Positions 16,773 through 25,158 of a stretch of 64,000 nt of DNA are shown here, one piece after another; the first letter of the stretch is position 1, and each line of letters starts with the position of its first letter. The DNA is from Streptomyces shenzhenensis (lineage in GTDB: Bacteria > Actinomycetota > Actinomycetes > Streptomycetales > Streptomycetaceae). The notes under the pieces are model-generated. The model was not told the origin of the DNA. It ran no database searches and was given only the letters and a program-made list of their open reading frames with translations. The DNA lies in NCBI RefSeq assembly GCF_021462265.1, contig NZ_JAJONF010000015.1, positions 62,001 through 126,000 on the forward strand, given 5' to 3'. The position numbers and the translations under genes are program-made.

Positions 16773-17102
16773 ATGGCCCCGACACCGAGCGACCCGGATT
16801 ACGCCGCCCGCATCCTCGCGCTGGAAGCGGAAGTCGAGCAGTTGAAGGAGGCCGTCACCGCACACGCCGTCGTGGACCAGGCGATCGGGGTGACGGTCGC
16901 TCTCGGCCGGGTCTCTCCCGATGAGGGCTGGGCCGTCCTCAAGGAGGTCTCCCAGCACACCAACATCAAGCTCCGCAACATCGCCGAGCAGATCCTGACC
17001 TGGGGGCGCCTCGGCGAGCTTCCTCCAGGCATCCGCGCCGAGCTGGAAGACGCCCTCGACCGCCGCGGCCACACCCGGATTCCGGAGACTTCTCCGGAAT
17101 GA
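16773..17102 (+). CDS. ANTAR-domain protein (putative RNA-binding antiterminator)
   Basis: 109 residues from ATG 16773. Seen: an N-terminal coiled-coil-like helix (YAARILALEAEVEQLKEAV, residues 9-27) leading into the ANTAR three-helix signature AVVDQAIGVTVALGRVSPDE and AWAVLKEVSQHTNIKLRNIAEQIL-like residues (about 31-75). In ANTAR regulators the conserved Ala and aromatic or basic residues bind dual hairpins in nascent RNA to prevent termination; the family is common in Streptomyces as stand-alone proteins. No receiver or GAF domain is attached. The frame is open upstream through the hexanucleotide repeat, so a longer repeat-bearing form cannot be excluded, but only the region after 16773 looks like protein. 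Confidence 0.82.
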   Translation: MAPTPSDPDYAARILALEAEVEQLKEAVTAHAVVDQAIGVTVALGRVSPDEGWAVLKEVSQHTNIKLRNIAEQILTWGRLGELPPGIRAELEDALDRRGHTRIPETSPE

Positions 17103-17180
17103 CCGGTTCATCTCGAAGCGGCCCGCCGGACCGGCACGGCACCGGACACGGTGGACGCGTCGGCGTCCGCGAGCCCGTGG

Positions 17181-17837
17181 TCACTCACCGTCCATCACGG
17201 TCGCTCCCACGGCGACGGCCTGCAGCAGTCGGGTGAGGCGCGGTTCGAAGTCGAGGGCGACGTGCCCCCACCGGGGGTTCTGGGCGTAGAGCTCCGCGAG
17301 CGTGGGGGTCGGGTGGGAGACCTGCCACAGGTGCGCGGTGAGCCCGAGCGCCGCAGCGACCAGGTCCTGGGCCTGTGCCGTCGTGAGGGTGCCGGAGGAC
17401 ACGGTGAGGGCCTCGACGATGCCGTCGTAGGCGGCGAAGGAACTGGTCTTGTAGCGGCGGGCGCGCTCGATGCCGACCTCGCCCTCGAGGCTGAGCGGCA
17501 CATGGGTGAGCAAGTCGCAGAAGAGGGGCTGGGCCGCGAGGGTGGTGGCGACGGCGGCGGCGGACTCGGCCGGTGCCAGACCCTGCGCGCCCGCCAGGTG
17601 GGCGGTGAGGCTGTCACGCCACTGGTGCCACCCGCGTTCGGCCAGTTCCAGCAGGAGTTCCTCCTTGCTGTCGAAGTAACGTCGCACGGCGGACGGATGC
17701 AGGTCGGCGGCCTCCGTCACGGCCGCGAGAGTCACGTGCCGTACTCCGCCGCGGGCGGCCGCGAGGGCGCGCGCCGCGTCGAGCAGGTCCTCGGTACGGC
17801 GGAGTTTGGCCTCCGGGGAGCGGGCGCGGCTGTGCAT
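17181..17837 (-). CDS. TetR-family transcriptional repressor
   Basis: 218 residues from ATG 17837 (AAGG seven bases upstream); a GTG six bases earlier is an alternative start. Seen: an N-terminal TetR helix-turn-helix (RRTEDLLDAARALAAARGGV, then TLAAVTEAADLHPSAVRRYF with FDSKEELLLEL). The longer ligand-binding domain has the pattern of TetR_C regulators (LFCDLLTHVPLSLEGEVGIE). The divergent oxidoreductase gene and three copies of one inverted repeat in the shared intergenic region indicate autoregulation and control of that gene. The ligand is unknown. Confidence 0.92.
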   Translation of the reverse strand: MHSRARSPEAKLRRTEDLLDAARALAAARGGVRHVTLAAVTEAADLHPSAVRRYFDSKEELLLELAERGWHQWRDSLTAHLAGAQGLAPAESAAAVATTLAAQPLFCDLLTHVPLSLEGEVGIERARRYKTSSFAAYDGIVEALTVSSGTLTTAQAQDLVAAALGLTAHLWQVSHPTPTLAELYAQNPRWGHVALDFEPRLTRLLQAVAVGATVMDGE

Positions 17838-17847
17838 TCCCACACCT

Positions 17848-17868
17848 TAACGCACGCGAGGTGCGTTA
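17848..17868. promoter_or_regulatory. TetR operator O1
   Basis: Perfect 8-5-8 inverted repeat, TAACGCAC-N5-GTGCGTTA, ten bases upstream of the repressor start codon; the site best placed for autorepression. Confidence 0.7.
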
Positions 17869-17894
17869 CATCTCGAAGGCGTGCTAGCTTGCTT

Positions 17895-17915
17895 TAACGC
17901 AAGCACATTGCGTTA
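17895..17915. promoter_or_regulatory. TetR operator O2
   Basis: Perfect 8-5-8 inverted repeat, TAACGCAA-N5-TTGCGTTA, same architecture as O1 with one base changed in each arm. It is centred 47 bases from O1. Confidence 0.7.
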
Positions 17916-17995
17916 GAGACCCAGGAACAACAGGCGATCTTCGCGGCTTGGCGTTCTCCTCCCCGCACCGCGGGGAGGGCCCACCGATGCCGACA

Positions 17996-18016
17996 TAACG
18001 CAAGCCGATTGCGTAA
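17996..18016. promoter_or_regulatory. TetR operator O3
   Basis: TAACGCAA-N5-TTGCGTAA, one mismatch from O2, located 45 bases before the oxidoreductase start and therefore placed to repress that gene. It is centred 101 bases from O2. Confidence 0.65.
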
Positions 18017-18061
18017 TGATCTCGCCTGTTTCCAGCCCCTCACCGACTGAGTGGAGTCCCC

Positions 18062-19045
18062 ATGCAAGCCGCCGTCGTCACCGCCTTCGGCCCGGCCGAT
18101 GTCTTCGAACTGACCGAACTTCCCGACCCCGCACCCGGTCCCGGGCAGGTCGCCATCGACGTCACCCACGCCGCGGTGGGGCTGATCGACGTCCACCTCC
18201 GGCAGGGCAGGTACCAGGACCAGAAGGGGCTGCCGCAGCCGCCCTACGTGCCCGGACTGGAGGTGGCGGGCACCGTCCGCGCGCTGGGTGAAGGAGTTGA
18301 GGGGCTGCGGGTCGGCGAACCGGTGGTGACCTTGTCGGGCACCGGGGCGGAGGGAGGGTACGCCTCCGTCGCGGTCGCCGACGCCGCGATGACCGTCGGC
18401 CTGGAGGGAAGCGGCGTCGATCCGGCGCTGGCGGTCGCGGCCGTGCCCAACGCGGCGACCGCCTACCTGGCGCTGACCGAGGTGGCACACCTCAAGCCGG
18501 GTGAGCACGTCCTCGTACACGGTGCGCTGGGTGGCCTGGCGTCCGCCTTTCCGGGCGTGGCCCGCACCCTGGGCGCGGCCGGTGTGACGGGGACGGTGCG
18601 TCGCCCTTCGCTGGAACGTGCGCACGCCTCCGCCCTGCCCTACGACGAGGTTCTCGCCAGTGACGACTTCGCCGAGACGGTCGGCGACCGGCGCTTCGAC
18701 GTCGTCGTGGACCCGGTCGGCGGCCAGGTACGCACGGACAGCCTGCGCGTGATGGCCCCGATGGGGCGGATGCTGCTGGTGGGCAACGCGAGTGGCGACT
18801 GGCAGCACACCGCACCCACCAACACCCTGTGGGGCGGCAACCTCGCGATTCTCGGCTTCGCGGTCGGCTTCCACCTCCCCCACCACCCGGAGCAGGCCCG
18901 CCCCGCGGCCCGCGCCGCGCTGGAGGCAATCCGCCGGGGCCTGGTGCCGATCGACGTCCAGACCCTGCCGTTGGCCCGGGCGGCGGAAGCGCACCGCCGT
19001 ATCGAGCAGGGATCGGTCGGAGGCAGGATCGTGCTCACCCCGTGA
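18062..19045 (+). CDS. Zinc-independent MDR-family quinone oxidoreductase-like protein
   Basis: 327 residues. Seen: the N-terminal GroES-like fold of quinone oxidoreductases (MQAAVVTAFGPADVFELTEL; later PYVPGLEVAGTVRALGEGV) without the Cys/His zinc ligands of alcohol dehydrogenases, a nucleotide-binding segment (GEHVLVHGALGGLASAFPGVARTLGAA, a variant GxGxxG), and FDVVVDPVGG. The C-terminus GSVGGRIVLTP is typical. Expected activity: NADPH-dependent reduction of quinones or enones. The start is supported by GGAG nine bases upstream. Divergent from the TetR repressor and behind three operators, so it is probably induced by the repressor's ligand, perhaps a reactive quinone or aldehyde (inference). 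Confidence 0.88.
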   Translation: MQAAVVTAFGPADVFELTELPDPAPGPGQVAIDVTHAAVGLIDVHLRQGRYQDQKGLPQPPYVPGLEVAGTVRALGEGVEGLRVGEPVVTLSGTGAEGGYASVAVADAAMTVGLEGSGVDPALAVAAVPNAATAYLALTEVAHLKPGEHVLVHGALGGLASAFPGVARTLGAAGVTGTVRRPSLERAHASALPYDEVLASDDFAETVGDRRFDVVVDPVGGQVRTDSLRVMAPMGRMLLVGNASGDWQHTAPTNTLWGGNLAILGFAVGFHLPHHPEQARPAARAALEAIRRGLVPIDVQTLPLARAAEAHRRIEQGSVGGRIVLTP

Positions 19046-19281
19046 CGTCGACGGGGTCCCGGGCCGCGCGGGGACGCGCTCATCAACGGCGTGGATGACG
19101 CGGATACGCGATTCGGATCGCGCCGAGGATGGCGGTACGCGACATGACCGCCCATAGTCGTCCCTACCCGCCCGCCGACGTCCGGACGAGCCCTCGGCGC
19201 GCGGCCGTCCCCAGCATGCCGTGCGCCCGTTCGCGCCTGTGACAGGCATGCCCGCTCCGTACCCCGCCCTCTGGAGTCGTC

Positions 19282-20550
19282 ATGCCCGGTTCCGTTCCGC
19301 CGCCGTCCGCCACCGAGGTCGACGACGCCGCCTCGCCCCCCGTGGCCGTCTCGGGCCCGGCCCATCTCCTGCGGGTCACCCTCCTGATGGCGGGCAGCTG
19401 TCTGCCGATCCTCGGGGCGGTGCTGATCGCCCCCGTGCTGCCGAAGATGCAGGACCACTTCGCCTCCGTGCCGGGGGCCAAGGCGCTGGTGCCGCTCGCG
19501 CTGACCGTGCCGGCCCTGGCGCTCGCCGTGCTGGCCCCGTTCGCCGGGGTGATCGTGGACCGGCTGGGCCGCAAGCGGCTGCTGGTCGTGGCGACCCTGC
19601 TGTACGCGGTGTTCGGCACGGCCCCGCTCTGGCTGGACTCGCTCGGCGCGATCATCGCCAGCCGCGCCCTGGTCGGGGTGGCCGAGGCCGCGATCATGAC
19701 GTGCTGCACCACGCTGATCGGTGACTACTACTCGGGGCAGCGGCGGGTGCGGTACCTCGCCCTGCAGACCATGTGCGCGTCCGCGTCGGCCACGGTCTTC
19801 TTCGTGCTCGGCGGCGCCGCCGGATCGGCCGGCTGGCGGGTGCCGTTCTTCGTGTACGCCGTGAGTCTGGTGCTGGCCCCGCTGATGGCGACGGCGCTGC
19901 CGAGCCCGGCACCGCGCGCGGCGGCGGTCCGGACACCGAGCGACCGGGCCCGACGCACGTTCCCCTGGCGGCAGTTGGGCGGGATCTGCGCCCTGACCTT
20001 CTTCGGAGCGATGGTCTTCTACACCGTCCCCGTCGAGATGTCGTACCTGCTCGACGACCTCGGGGTGAAGAACTCCGGGATGATCGGACTGGCCACGGCG
20101 ATCGCCAGCGCGGCGACGGTGGGCGGCGCGGTCGCCTTCGCCCGCCTGGGCCGCTCGCCGGACCCGCTGCTGCCGGCGGTCCTGGCGGTGTGCGCGGTGG
20201 GCTTCGGGCTGATGTTCCTGGCGGGCAACGCGCCGCTGCTGGTCGCCGGGGCGGTCGTCAACTGCGTCGGCACGGGGATGCTGCTGCCCGCTCTGCTGAC
20301 CAGCGCGATGTCCCGCCTCGACTTCGCGGACCGCGGCCGCGGCACCGGGCTGTGGACGGCGGCCTTCTTCGGCGGCGAGTTCGCGTGCCCGCTGGTGCTG
20401 CTCGCGGGAGAGGCCGCGGTGGGGAGTCTGGCGAGGGCGGTGGGAGTGCTCGGGCTGGCTGCGGCCCTGGTCGCCGGCGGGTTGTGGACGGCCGCCCGGC
20501 GACGGGGCGAGGCGGTCGGTCCGCGGCCGTCGCCGGAACAAGTGGCATGA
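19282..20550 (+). CDS. MFS transporter
   Basis: 422 residues with 12 predicted membrane segments. Seen: an MFS motif A-like loop between TM2 and TM3 (GVIVDRLGRKRLLVVATLLY), an acidic TM4 region (ASRALVGVAEAAIM), and a central basic loop (about 205-225) between two six-helix bundles. The start has GGAG about ten bases upstream. It follows the oxidoreductase by 236 bases on the same strand but probably has its own promoter. The substrate is unknown; the family includes drug efflux and uptake systems. Confidence 0.88.
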   Translation: MPGSVPPPSATEVDDAASPPVAVSGPAHLLRVTLLMAGSCLPILGAVLIAPVLPKMQDHFASVPGAKALVPLALTVPALALAVLAPFAGVIVDRLGRKRLLVVATLLYAVFGTAPLWLDSLGAIIASRALVGVAEAAIMTCCTTLIGDYYSGQRRVRYLALQTMCASASATVFFVLGGAAGSAGWRVPFFVYAVSLVLAPLMATALPSPAPRAAAVRTPSDRARRTFPWRQLGGICALTFFGAMVFYTVPVEMSYLLDDLGVKNSGMIGLATAIASAATVGGAVAFARLGRSPDPLLPAVLAVCAVGFGLMFLAGNAPLLVAGAVVNCVGTGMLLPALLTSAMSRLDFADRGRGTGLWTAAFFGGEFACPLVLLAGEAAVGSLARAVGVLGLAAALVAGGLWTAARRRGEAVGPRPSPEQVA

Positions 20551-20633
20551 CCGCTGCCCCCGGCGGACGCGGGCGCTGCGCGACCACCCACCAGACACCC
20601 GCAGCCGCCGGCCGGTCCATGACGGCACCACGG

Positions 20634-20766
20634 CGGCTGACGCCTGGCGGCTGGCAGTTGGCCACTGGCGGCTGACGCCTGACAACTGGCGCCTGACGGC
20701 CGACGGCTGGCGCCTGACGGCCGACGGCTGGCGGCTGACGCCTGACAACTGGCACCAGGCACCAGG
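20634..20766. repeat. Heptanucleotide minisatellite, 19 units of CGSCTGR type
   Basis: Strict 7-base periodicity with variants CGGCTGA, CGCCTGG, CGGCTGG, CAGTTGG, CCACTGG, CGCCTGA, CAACTGG, CGGCCGA and CACCAGG. A 26-base block is repeated exactly at 20665-20690 and 20728-20753, and a 21-base block occurs twice in tandem at 20691-20732. It fills the gap between convergent MFS and LysR genes. Confidence 0.9.
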
Positions 20767-20788
20767 CGGCGCCCACCGTGGGGTGTCG

Positions 20789-21694
20789 CTACTCCGTGAG
20801 CGACGCCCCCACCTCCGCCGCCTTCTGCCGCAACCAGATGTGCGCCGCGTCCTGCGCATGCACCGGATGCCACCACATGGCCTCCTGCACGGGTACGGCC
20901 TCGAAGGGACACGGCAGGACCCGCACCGCCGCCGAGCGCACCGCCCTGCGCGCCAGCCGTTCCTGGATCATCGCCACCCGCCGCGTGCCTTCCACCATGT
21001 GGGGCAGGAGCTGGAAGGTCTGCACGGAGACCTCCACCCGGGGACTGATGCCGATCATGCTGAGCTGGCGGGCGACCGGGGCGTCGTAGGGGCGCTGGTA
21101 GACCGCCCAGGGCAGACGGGCCAACTGGTCGAGGCTGAGTTCGTCTCCTGCCTCGGGGTGGTCGTCGGCGACCATGCACAGCCAGCGGTCGCTGAAGAGG
21201 TCGACGGCGGGCAGGCCGTCGATGACGCCGTGCGGCATCAGCAGTCCGTCGACGGTGCTCAGCACGGTCGCCGTGTTCTCCACCACCGAGGGTGCCGGAT
21301 GCTGAAAGGTCAGCCGGATACCGGGCGCCTCCTCATGCAGCGCACGGGCGAGTGCCGCGCCGAAGACGGCCGCGCCGTAGTCGGAGGCGAGCAGCGTGAA
21401 CTCGCGGGTCTCGGCGGCCGGGTCGAACTCGGCCTGGCTGGCGAAGACCCGTTCCAGCAGGTCGCACGCGGTGGCACTGCGGTCGCGCAGGGCCACTCCG
21501 AGCGGGGTCAGTTCGTAGACGTTGCCGGTGCGGGCGAGCAGTTCGTCGTCGAAGTGGCGGCGCAGCCGTGCCAGCGCGGCGCTCATGGCGGGCTGGCTCA
21601 GCCCCACCCGCTCCCCGGCCCGCGTGACGTTGCGTTCCTCCAGCAGCGCGCGCAGGGCGAGGACCAGGTTGAGGTCGAGTCGGGACAGGTTCAC
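20789..21694 (-). CDS. LysR-family transcriptional regulator
   Basis: 301 residues from GTG 21694 with AGGTGG upstream. Seen: an N-terminal winged helix-turn-helix (LDLNLVLALRALLEERNVTR then AGERVGLSQPAMSAALARLR) and an effector-binding domain (REFTLLASDYGAAVFGAALA and onward). It resembles the NodD/NahR/LinR-type branch that regulates aromatic degradation and is divergently oriented to the catabolic gene set starting at 21815, which it presumably activates in the presence of a pathway metabolite. The short gap contains a dyad fitting a LysR-type T-N11-A site. Confidence 0.92.
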   Translation of the reverse strand: MNLSRLDLNLVLALRALLEERNVTRAGERVGLSQPAMSAALARLRRHFDDELLARTGNVYELTPLGVALRDRSATACDLLERVFASQAEFDPAAETREFTLLASDYGAAVFGAALARALHEEAPGIRLTFQHPAPSVVENTATVLSTVDGLLMPHGVIDGLPAVDLFSDRWLCMVADDHPEAGDELSLDQLARLPWAVYQRPYDAPVARQLSMIGISPRVEVSVQTFQLLPHMVEGTRRVAMIQERLARRAVRSAAVRVLPCPFEAVPVQEAMWWHPVHAQDAAHIWLRQKAAEVGASLTE

Positions 21695-21720
21695 CGGGCA
21701 CCACCTGGCAGGTCAGAGGT

Positions 21721-21735
21721 ATCCATCGGATGGAT
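21721..21735. promoter_or_regulatory. LysR-type binding dyad
   Basis: ATCCAT-CGG-ATGGAT, a perfect 6-bp-arm palindrome with the T-N11-A spacing of LysR boxes. It lies 27 bases upstream of the LysR start and 80 bases upstream of the divergent FAH gene. Confidence 0.6.
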
Positions 21736-21814
21736 TCGCCGCATCCACAGGATCTATTTCCGTGATCGCACGGCGAGGGCCAGAGTAGACCGCAACCCAG
21801 TGGGAGGAAATCTC

Positions 21815-22798
21815 ATGGCAACGCTCGCGCAACCTGCCGGCCCGTTCGCGCTCGGCACGTTCTCCGCTCCGGAGGGACCCCGCTTCCCCGGCCTGGTGGC
21901 CGCGGACCGGGTGCTCGACCTGAGCAGAGCCCTGGACGGGGCGCCTGCCGACATCCGGGCCGTGCTGGACCGGTGGGAGGAGTTCCTGCCCGTCCTGCGC
22001 GCGCTGGCGGACGACCCCGGTCCCGGCCGGTACCCCCTGGACGGCCTGCGGGTGCACGCGCCCGTCGAGCCGCGGCAGATCTTCCAGTCCGGCGCCAACT
22101 ACCGGCAGCACGTGATCGATCTGGAGGTCGCCCACCGCACCCCCGACGACCCGCGCACGGCCGAGGAGGCGCGCGCGGAGATCGCCGCCGTCATGGACCG
22201 CCGGGCGGCCGAGGACCTGCCGTACGTGTTCATCGGGCTGCCGAGCACCGTGGCCGGCCCCTACGACGACGTCGTGCTCCCCTCCTGGGCCGAACAGCCG
22301 GACTGGGAGCTGGAGTTGGCCGCCGTCATCGCCAAACCCGCGTACCGGGTTCCTGAAGCGGGGGCCCTGGAGTACGTCGCCGGGTACACGATCGCCAACG
22401 ACCTGACCGACCGGGCCACAGTGTTCCGGCAGGACATGAAGGCCATCGGAACCGACTGGCTGCGCTGCAAGAACGCGCCGGGCTTCACGCCTCTCGGGCC
22501 GTGGCTCGTGCCGGCCGGGTCGGTCGCCGACCCGGGCGATCTGCGGGTCACGCTGAAGCTGAACGGCGACACCATGCAGGACGAGTCGACCAAGGACATG
22601 CTCTTCGGCGTCGCCCGGCTGGTGTCGTACATCTCGCAGACCGCTCGGCTGCTGCCCGGCGACCTGGTGCTGACCGGCAGCCCGGCAGGCAACGGCATCC
22701 ACTGGGGGCGGCTGCTGCGCGACGGCGACGTGCTGGAGGGCTCCATCACCGGCCTTGGCGTGCAGCGCACCCGGTGCGTCGCGGAGGCAGCGGCATGA
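21815..22798 (+). CDS. Fumarylacetoacetate hydrolase (FAH)-family protein
   Basis: 327 residues from ATG 21815 with a strong GGGAGGAA ribosome site. Seen: an N-terminal FAH cap-like domain, then the catalytic FAH fold with metal-ligand region DWELELAAVIAKPAYRVPEA, ANDLTDRATVFRQDM, and the C-terminal DLVLTGSPAGNGIHWGRLLRDGD segment. The family hydrolyses or decarboxylates ring-cleavage beta-diketones or keto-enols using Mg2+ or Mn2+. First gene of the LysR-linked set; its stop overlaps the next start (ATGA), so the two are co-translated. The exact substrate is not determinable. Confidence 0.9.
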   Translation: MATLAQPAGPFALGTFSAPEGPRFPGLVAADRVLDLSRALDGAPADIRAVLDRWEEFLPVLRALADDPGPGRYPLDGLRVHAPVEPRQIFQSGANYRQHVIDLEVAHRTPDDPRTAEEARAEIAAVMDRRAAEDLPYVFIGLPSTVAGPYDDVVLPSWAEQPDWELELAAVIAKPAYRVPEAGALEYVAGYTIANDLTDRATVFRQDMKAIGTDWLRCKNAPGFTPLGPWLVPAGSVADPGDLRVTLKLNGDTMQDESTKDMLFGVARLVSYISQTARLLPGDLVLTGSPAGNGIHWGRLLRDGDVLEGSITGLGVQRTRCVAEAAA

Positions 22799-23757
22799 GC
22801 CTGGACCGCACGGACCCCGAGGGCGCGATCGCCGAGGCCGCCAAGGCGTACTCCAACTGGGGGCGTTGGGGCTCGGACGACGTGCTCGGCACCCTGAACT
22901 TCCTCGACGCGGCCAAGCGTCGCGAGGGCGCCGCGCTGGTCCGGCGGGGCGTGAGCTTCTCGCTCTCCCAGCGGTTCGACATGAACGGACCGCAGAAGGG
23001 CTGGCGGCGGCGCACCAACCCGGTGCACACCATGCTGGACACCGGCACCGACGCCGCCCTCGGCAACCAGGGCTTTCCGCACGGCATCGGCGGCGCGGAC
23101 GACGTGATCGCGATGCCGCTCCAGTGCTCCACCCAGTGGGACGGGCTCGGGCACATCTTCGACCACGGCAAGGCGTGGAACGGCCGTGACGCGGCGACCA
23201 CGGTCACCTCCGACGGCGACCTCGTCACCGGCATCGAGCACATGGCACCGTACGTCGCCGGACGCGGAGTCCTCCTGGATGTCGGCCAAGTCATCGGTGA
23301 AAAGGGCGAGTTGCCGGACGGCTTCGCCATCACCGAGGCGCACCTGACCGCGACCGCCGAGGCCCACGGCGTGCGCGTCGGCCGTGGCGACATCGTCCTC
23401 GTGCGCACCGGCCACCTCACCCGCGCCAGGCGCGACGGCTGGGGGGACTACGCCGGCGGGCCCGCGCCCGGACTGTCCTTCACCACCGCCGGCTGGCTGC
23501 ACCGCACCGAGATCGCCGCGCTCGCCACCGACACCTGGGGCTTCGAGGTACGCCCCAACGAGTTCGAGCACGCCTTCCAGCCCCTGCACCAGGTCGCCAT
23601 CCCGCACATCGGCCTGCTGATCGGCGAGATGTGGGACCTCGACACGCTCGCCGCGGACTGTGCCGAGGACGGCGTCCACGAGTTCTGGCTCACCGCCGCG
23701 CCCCTCCCCATCACCGGAGCCGTCGGCTCCCCCGTCAACCCCGTCGCCGTCAAGTAG
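22795..23757 (+). CDS. Cyclase-family (kynurenine formamidase-like) hydrolase
   Basis: 320 residues. Seen: the cyclase-family metal-site signature in the variant STQWDGLGHIFDHGKAWNG (about residues 116-134), replacing the HxGTHxDxPxH of classic formamidases, plus downstream AITEAHLTATAEAHGV and RGDIVLVRTGH. Family enzymes hydrolyse amide or lactone bonds with Zn or Mn. It overlaps the preceding FAH by four bases. In ring-cleavage pathways such a hydrolase could open a lactone or process an amide intermediate; this is inference. Confidence 0.87.
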   Translation: MSLDRTDPEGAIAEAAKAYSNWGRWGSDDVLGTLNFLDAAKRREGAALVRRGVSFSLSQRFDMNGPQKGWRRRTNPVHTMLDTGTDAALGNQGFPHGIGGADDVIAMPLQCSTQWDGLGHIFDHGKAWNGRDAATTVTSDGDLVTGIEHMAPYVAGRGVLLDVGQVIGEKGELPDGFAITEAHLTATAEAHGVRVGRGDIVLVRTGHLTRARRDGWGDYAGGPAPGLSFTTAGWLHRTEIAALATDTWGFEVRPNEFEHAFQPLHQVAIPHIGLLIGEMWDLDTLAADCAEDGVHEFWLTAAPLPITGAVGSPVNPVAVK

Positions 23758-23855
23758 CCCCGCACCGACGCCGGATGCACCGTTCCCGTCCCGTCCCGGA
23801 CAGCGGCGGCACGTCCGGCCCGCACGCCCCTGGCCCGCGTCCCCGGCGGGCGAGA

Positions 23856-23945
23856 GCCGCATCCCCGCCGCCCGCATCCCCGCCAGCCGCATCCCCGCCG
23901 CCCGCATCCCCGCCAGCCGCATCCCCGCCGCCCGCATCCCCGCCG
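23856..23945. repeat. 15-base tandem repeat, 6 units (30-base higher order)
   Basis: Alternating units GCCGCATCCCCGCCG and CCCGCATCCCCGCCA repeated with exact 15-base period, six copies, in the 228-base gap between the cyclase and the FAD monooxygenase. The last unit ends with G instead of A. Confidence 0.9.
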
Positions 23946-23985
23946 CCCGAAGCTGCGCGGCCCGATCCCGTGAGGTATCCGCGAG

Positions 23986-25158
23986 ATGACACCCGCCCCC
24001 GCCCTCCCCCACTCCCGACTCCGCCCGAGCGGGGAAAACCCCGTCGTCCTCGTCATAGGCGGCGGTACCTCCGGAAACGCTCTGACCGTGCTCCTGCGCC
24101 GGGCCGGGATCGCCGTCGACCTGGTCGAGGCCAGCCCGGACTGGAAAGCCTCGCTCGGCTCCGGCATCACCCTCCAGGGCAACGCCCTGCGCGTCCTGCG
24201 CGAGGTCGGCGTCCTCGACGCGATCGAGAAGGACGGCTACACCGCCGACGGAGTCGCCATCCTCACCCCCGACGGCACCGTCCTGGCCGCCCACGAGGAA
24301 CTGCGCACCGGCGGCGACGACCTGCCCGCCCACATCGGCATGCAGCGCCCCCGCCTGCAGCAGCTCCTCATCGAGAAGGTCCGGGCCTCGGGCGCCGACA
24401 TCCGCCTCGGCACCACGGCCACCGCCTTCGACCAGCACGGGGACTGCGTGGACGTCACCTTCTCGGACGGGACGAGCCGCCGCTACGACCTGGTGGTCGG
24501 CGCCGACGGCCTGCACTCCGCCACCCGCCGGATGATCGGCATCACCGACGAACCCGTCCCCACCGGCATGGGCATCTGGCGTGCCCCCGCGCCCCGTCCG
24601 GCCGGGATCACCCGCACCGAGATGATCTACGGCGGCCCGTGCTTCATCGCCGGGTACTGCCCGACCAGCGAGGACACGGTCTACACGTATCTCGTCGAAC
24701 CGGCCCGCGACCGGGCCTCGCTCGACGCCGCCTCGTACGCCGACGAGATGCGCAGGCTCAGCGAGGCCTACGGGGGTGTATGGCCGCAGCTGCGGGCCGC
24801 GTTCACCGACCCGAAGGCCGTCAACTACGCCTGGTTCGACCGGCACCTGGTGACGGGCCCCTGGCACCGCGGCCGCATCGTGCTGGTCGGCGACGCCGCC
24901 CACTGCTGCCCGCCCACCTTCGCCCAGGGCGCCGCGATGTCCCTGGAGGACGCCCTGGTCCTCGCCGAACTGCTGGCCGGCCCCGGCGACTGGGACGACC
25001 GCCTGCTCACCGCCTATCACTCCCGTCGGCTGCCGCGCGTGCGCATGGTCGTCGACGCCTCGGTGCAGCTCGCCCAGTGGCTGCTCGACGGGGTGCGGGA
25101 CGCGGACGTGCCCGGCCTCCTGCACCGCACCATGACCGCGCTGCGGGAACGCCCGTGA
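23986..25158 (+). CDS. FAD-dependent aromatic monooxygenase (group A)
   Basis: 390 residues. Seen: the FAD-binding GxGxxG variant NPVVLVIGGGTSGNALTVLL (residues 18-37), the DG motif DLVVGADGLHSATRRMIG, and the GD motif IVLVGDAAHCCPPTFAQGAA. These define NAD(P)H-dependent hydroxylases related to salicylate and 6-hydroxynicotinate hydroxylases. Role: ring hydroxylation. Its stop overlaps the amidohydrolase start (GTGA), indicating co-translation. The ribosome site before the ATG is weak; the repeat tract lies just upstream, so this gene may be read from the LysR-controlled promoter at 21.8 kb. Confidence 0.88.
   Translation: MTPAPALPHSRLRPSGENPVVLVIGGGTSGNALTVLLRRAGIAVDLVEASPDWKASLGSGITLQGNALRVLREVGVLDAIEKDGYTADGVAILTPDGTVLAAHEELRTGGDDLPAHIGMQRPRLQQLLIEKVRASGADIRLGTTATAFDQHGDCVDVTFSDGTSRRYDLVVGADGLHSATRRMIGITDEPVPTGMGIWRAPAPRPAGITRTEMIYGGPCFIAGYCPTSEDTVYTYLVEPARDRASLDAASYADEMRRLSEAYGGVWPQLRAAFTDPKAVNYAWFDRHLVTGPWHRGRIVLVGDAAHCCPPTFAQGAAMSLEDALVLAELLAGPGDWDDRLLTAYHSRRLPRVRMVVDASVQLAQWLLDGVRDADVPGLLHRTMTALRERP

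Noticed and set aside
17959-17977. CTCCCCG-N5-CGGGGAG hairpin resembling a Type I-E CRISPR repeat core.
   Set aside because: Only one copy; no second repeat or spacer periodicity and no cas genes. It lies between TetR operators and is at most an orphan hairpin.
18062-19045. Zinc-dependent alcohol dehydrogenase call for the MDR gene.
   Set aside because: No Cys/His catalytic or structural zinc ligands; the fold fits zinc-independent quinone oxidoreductases.
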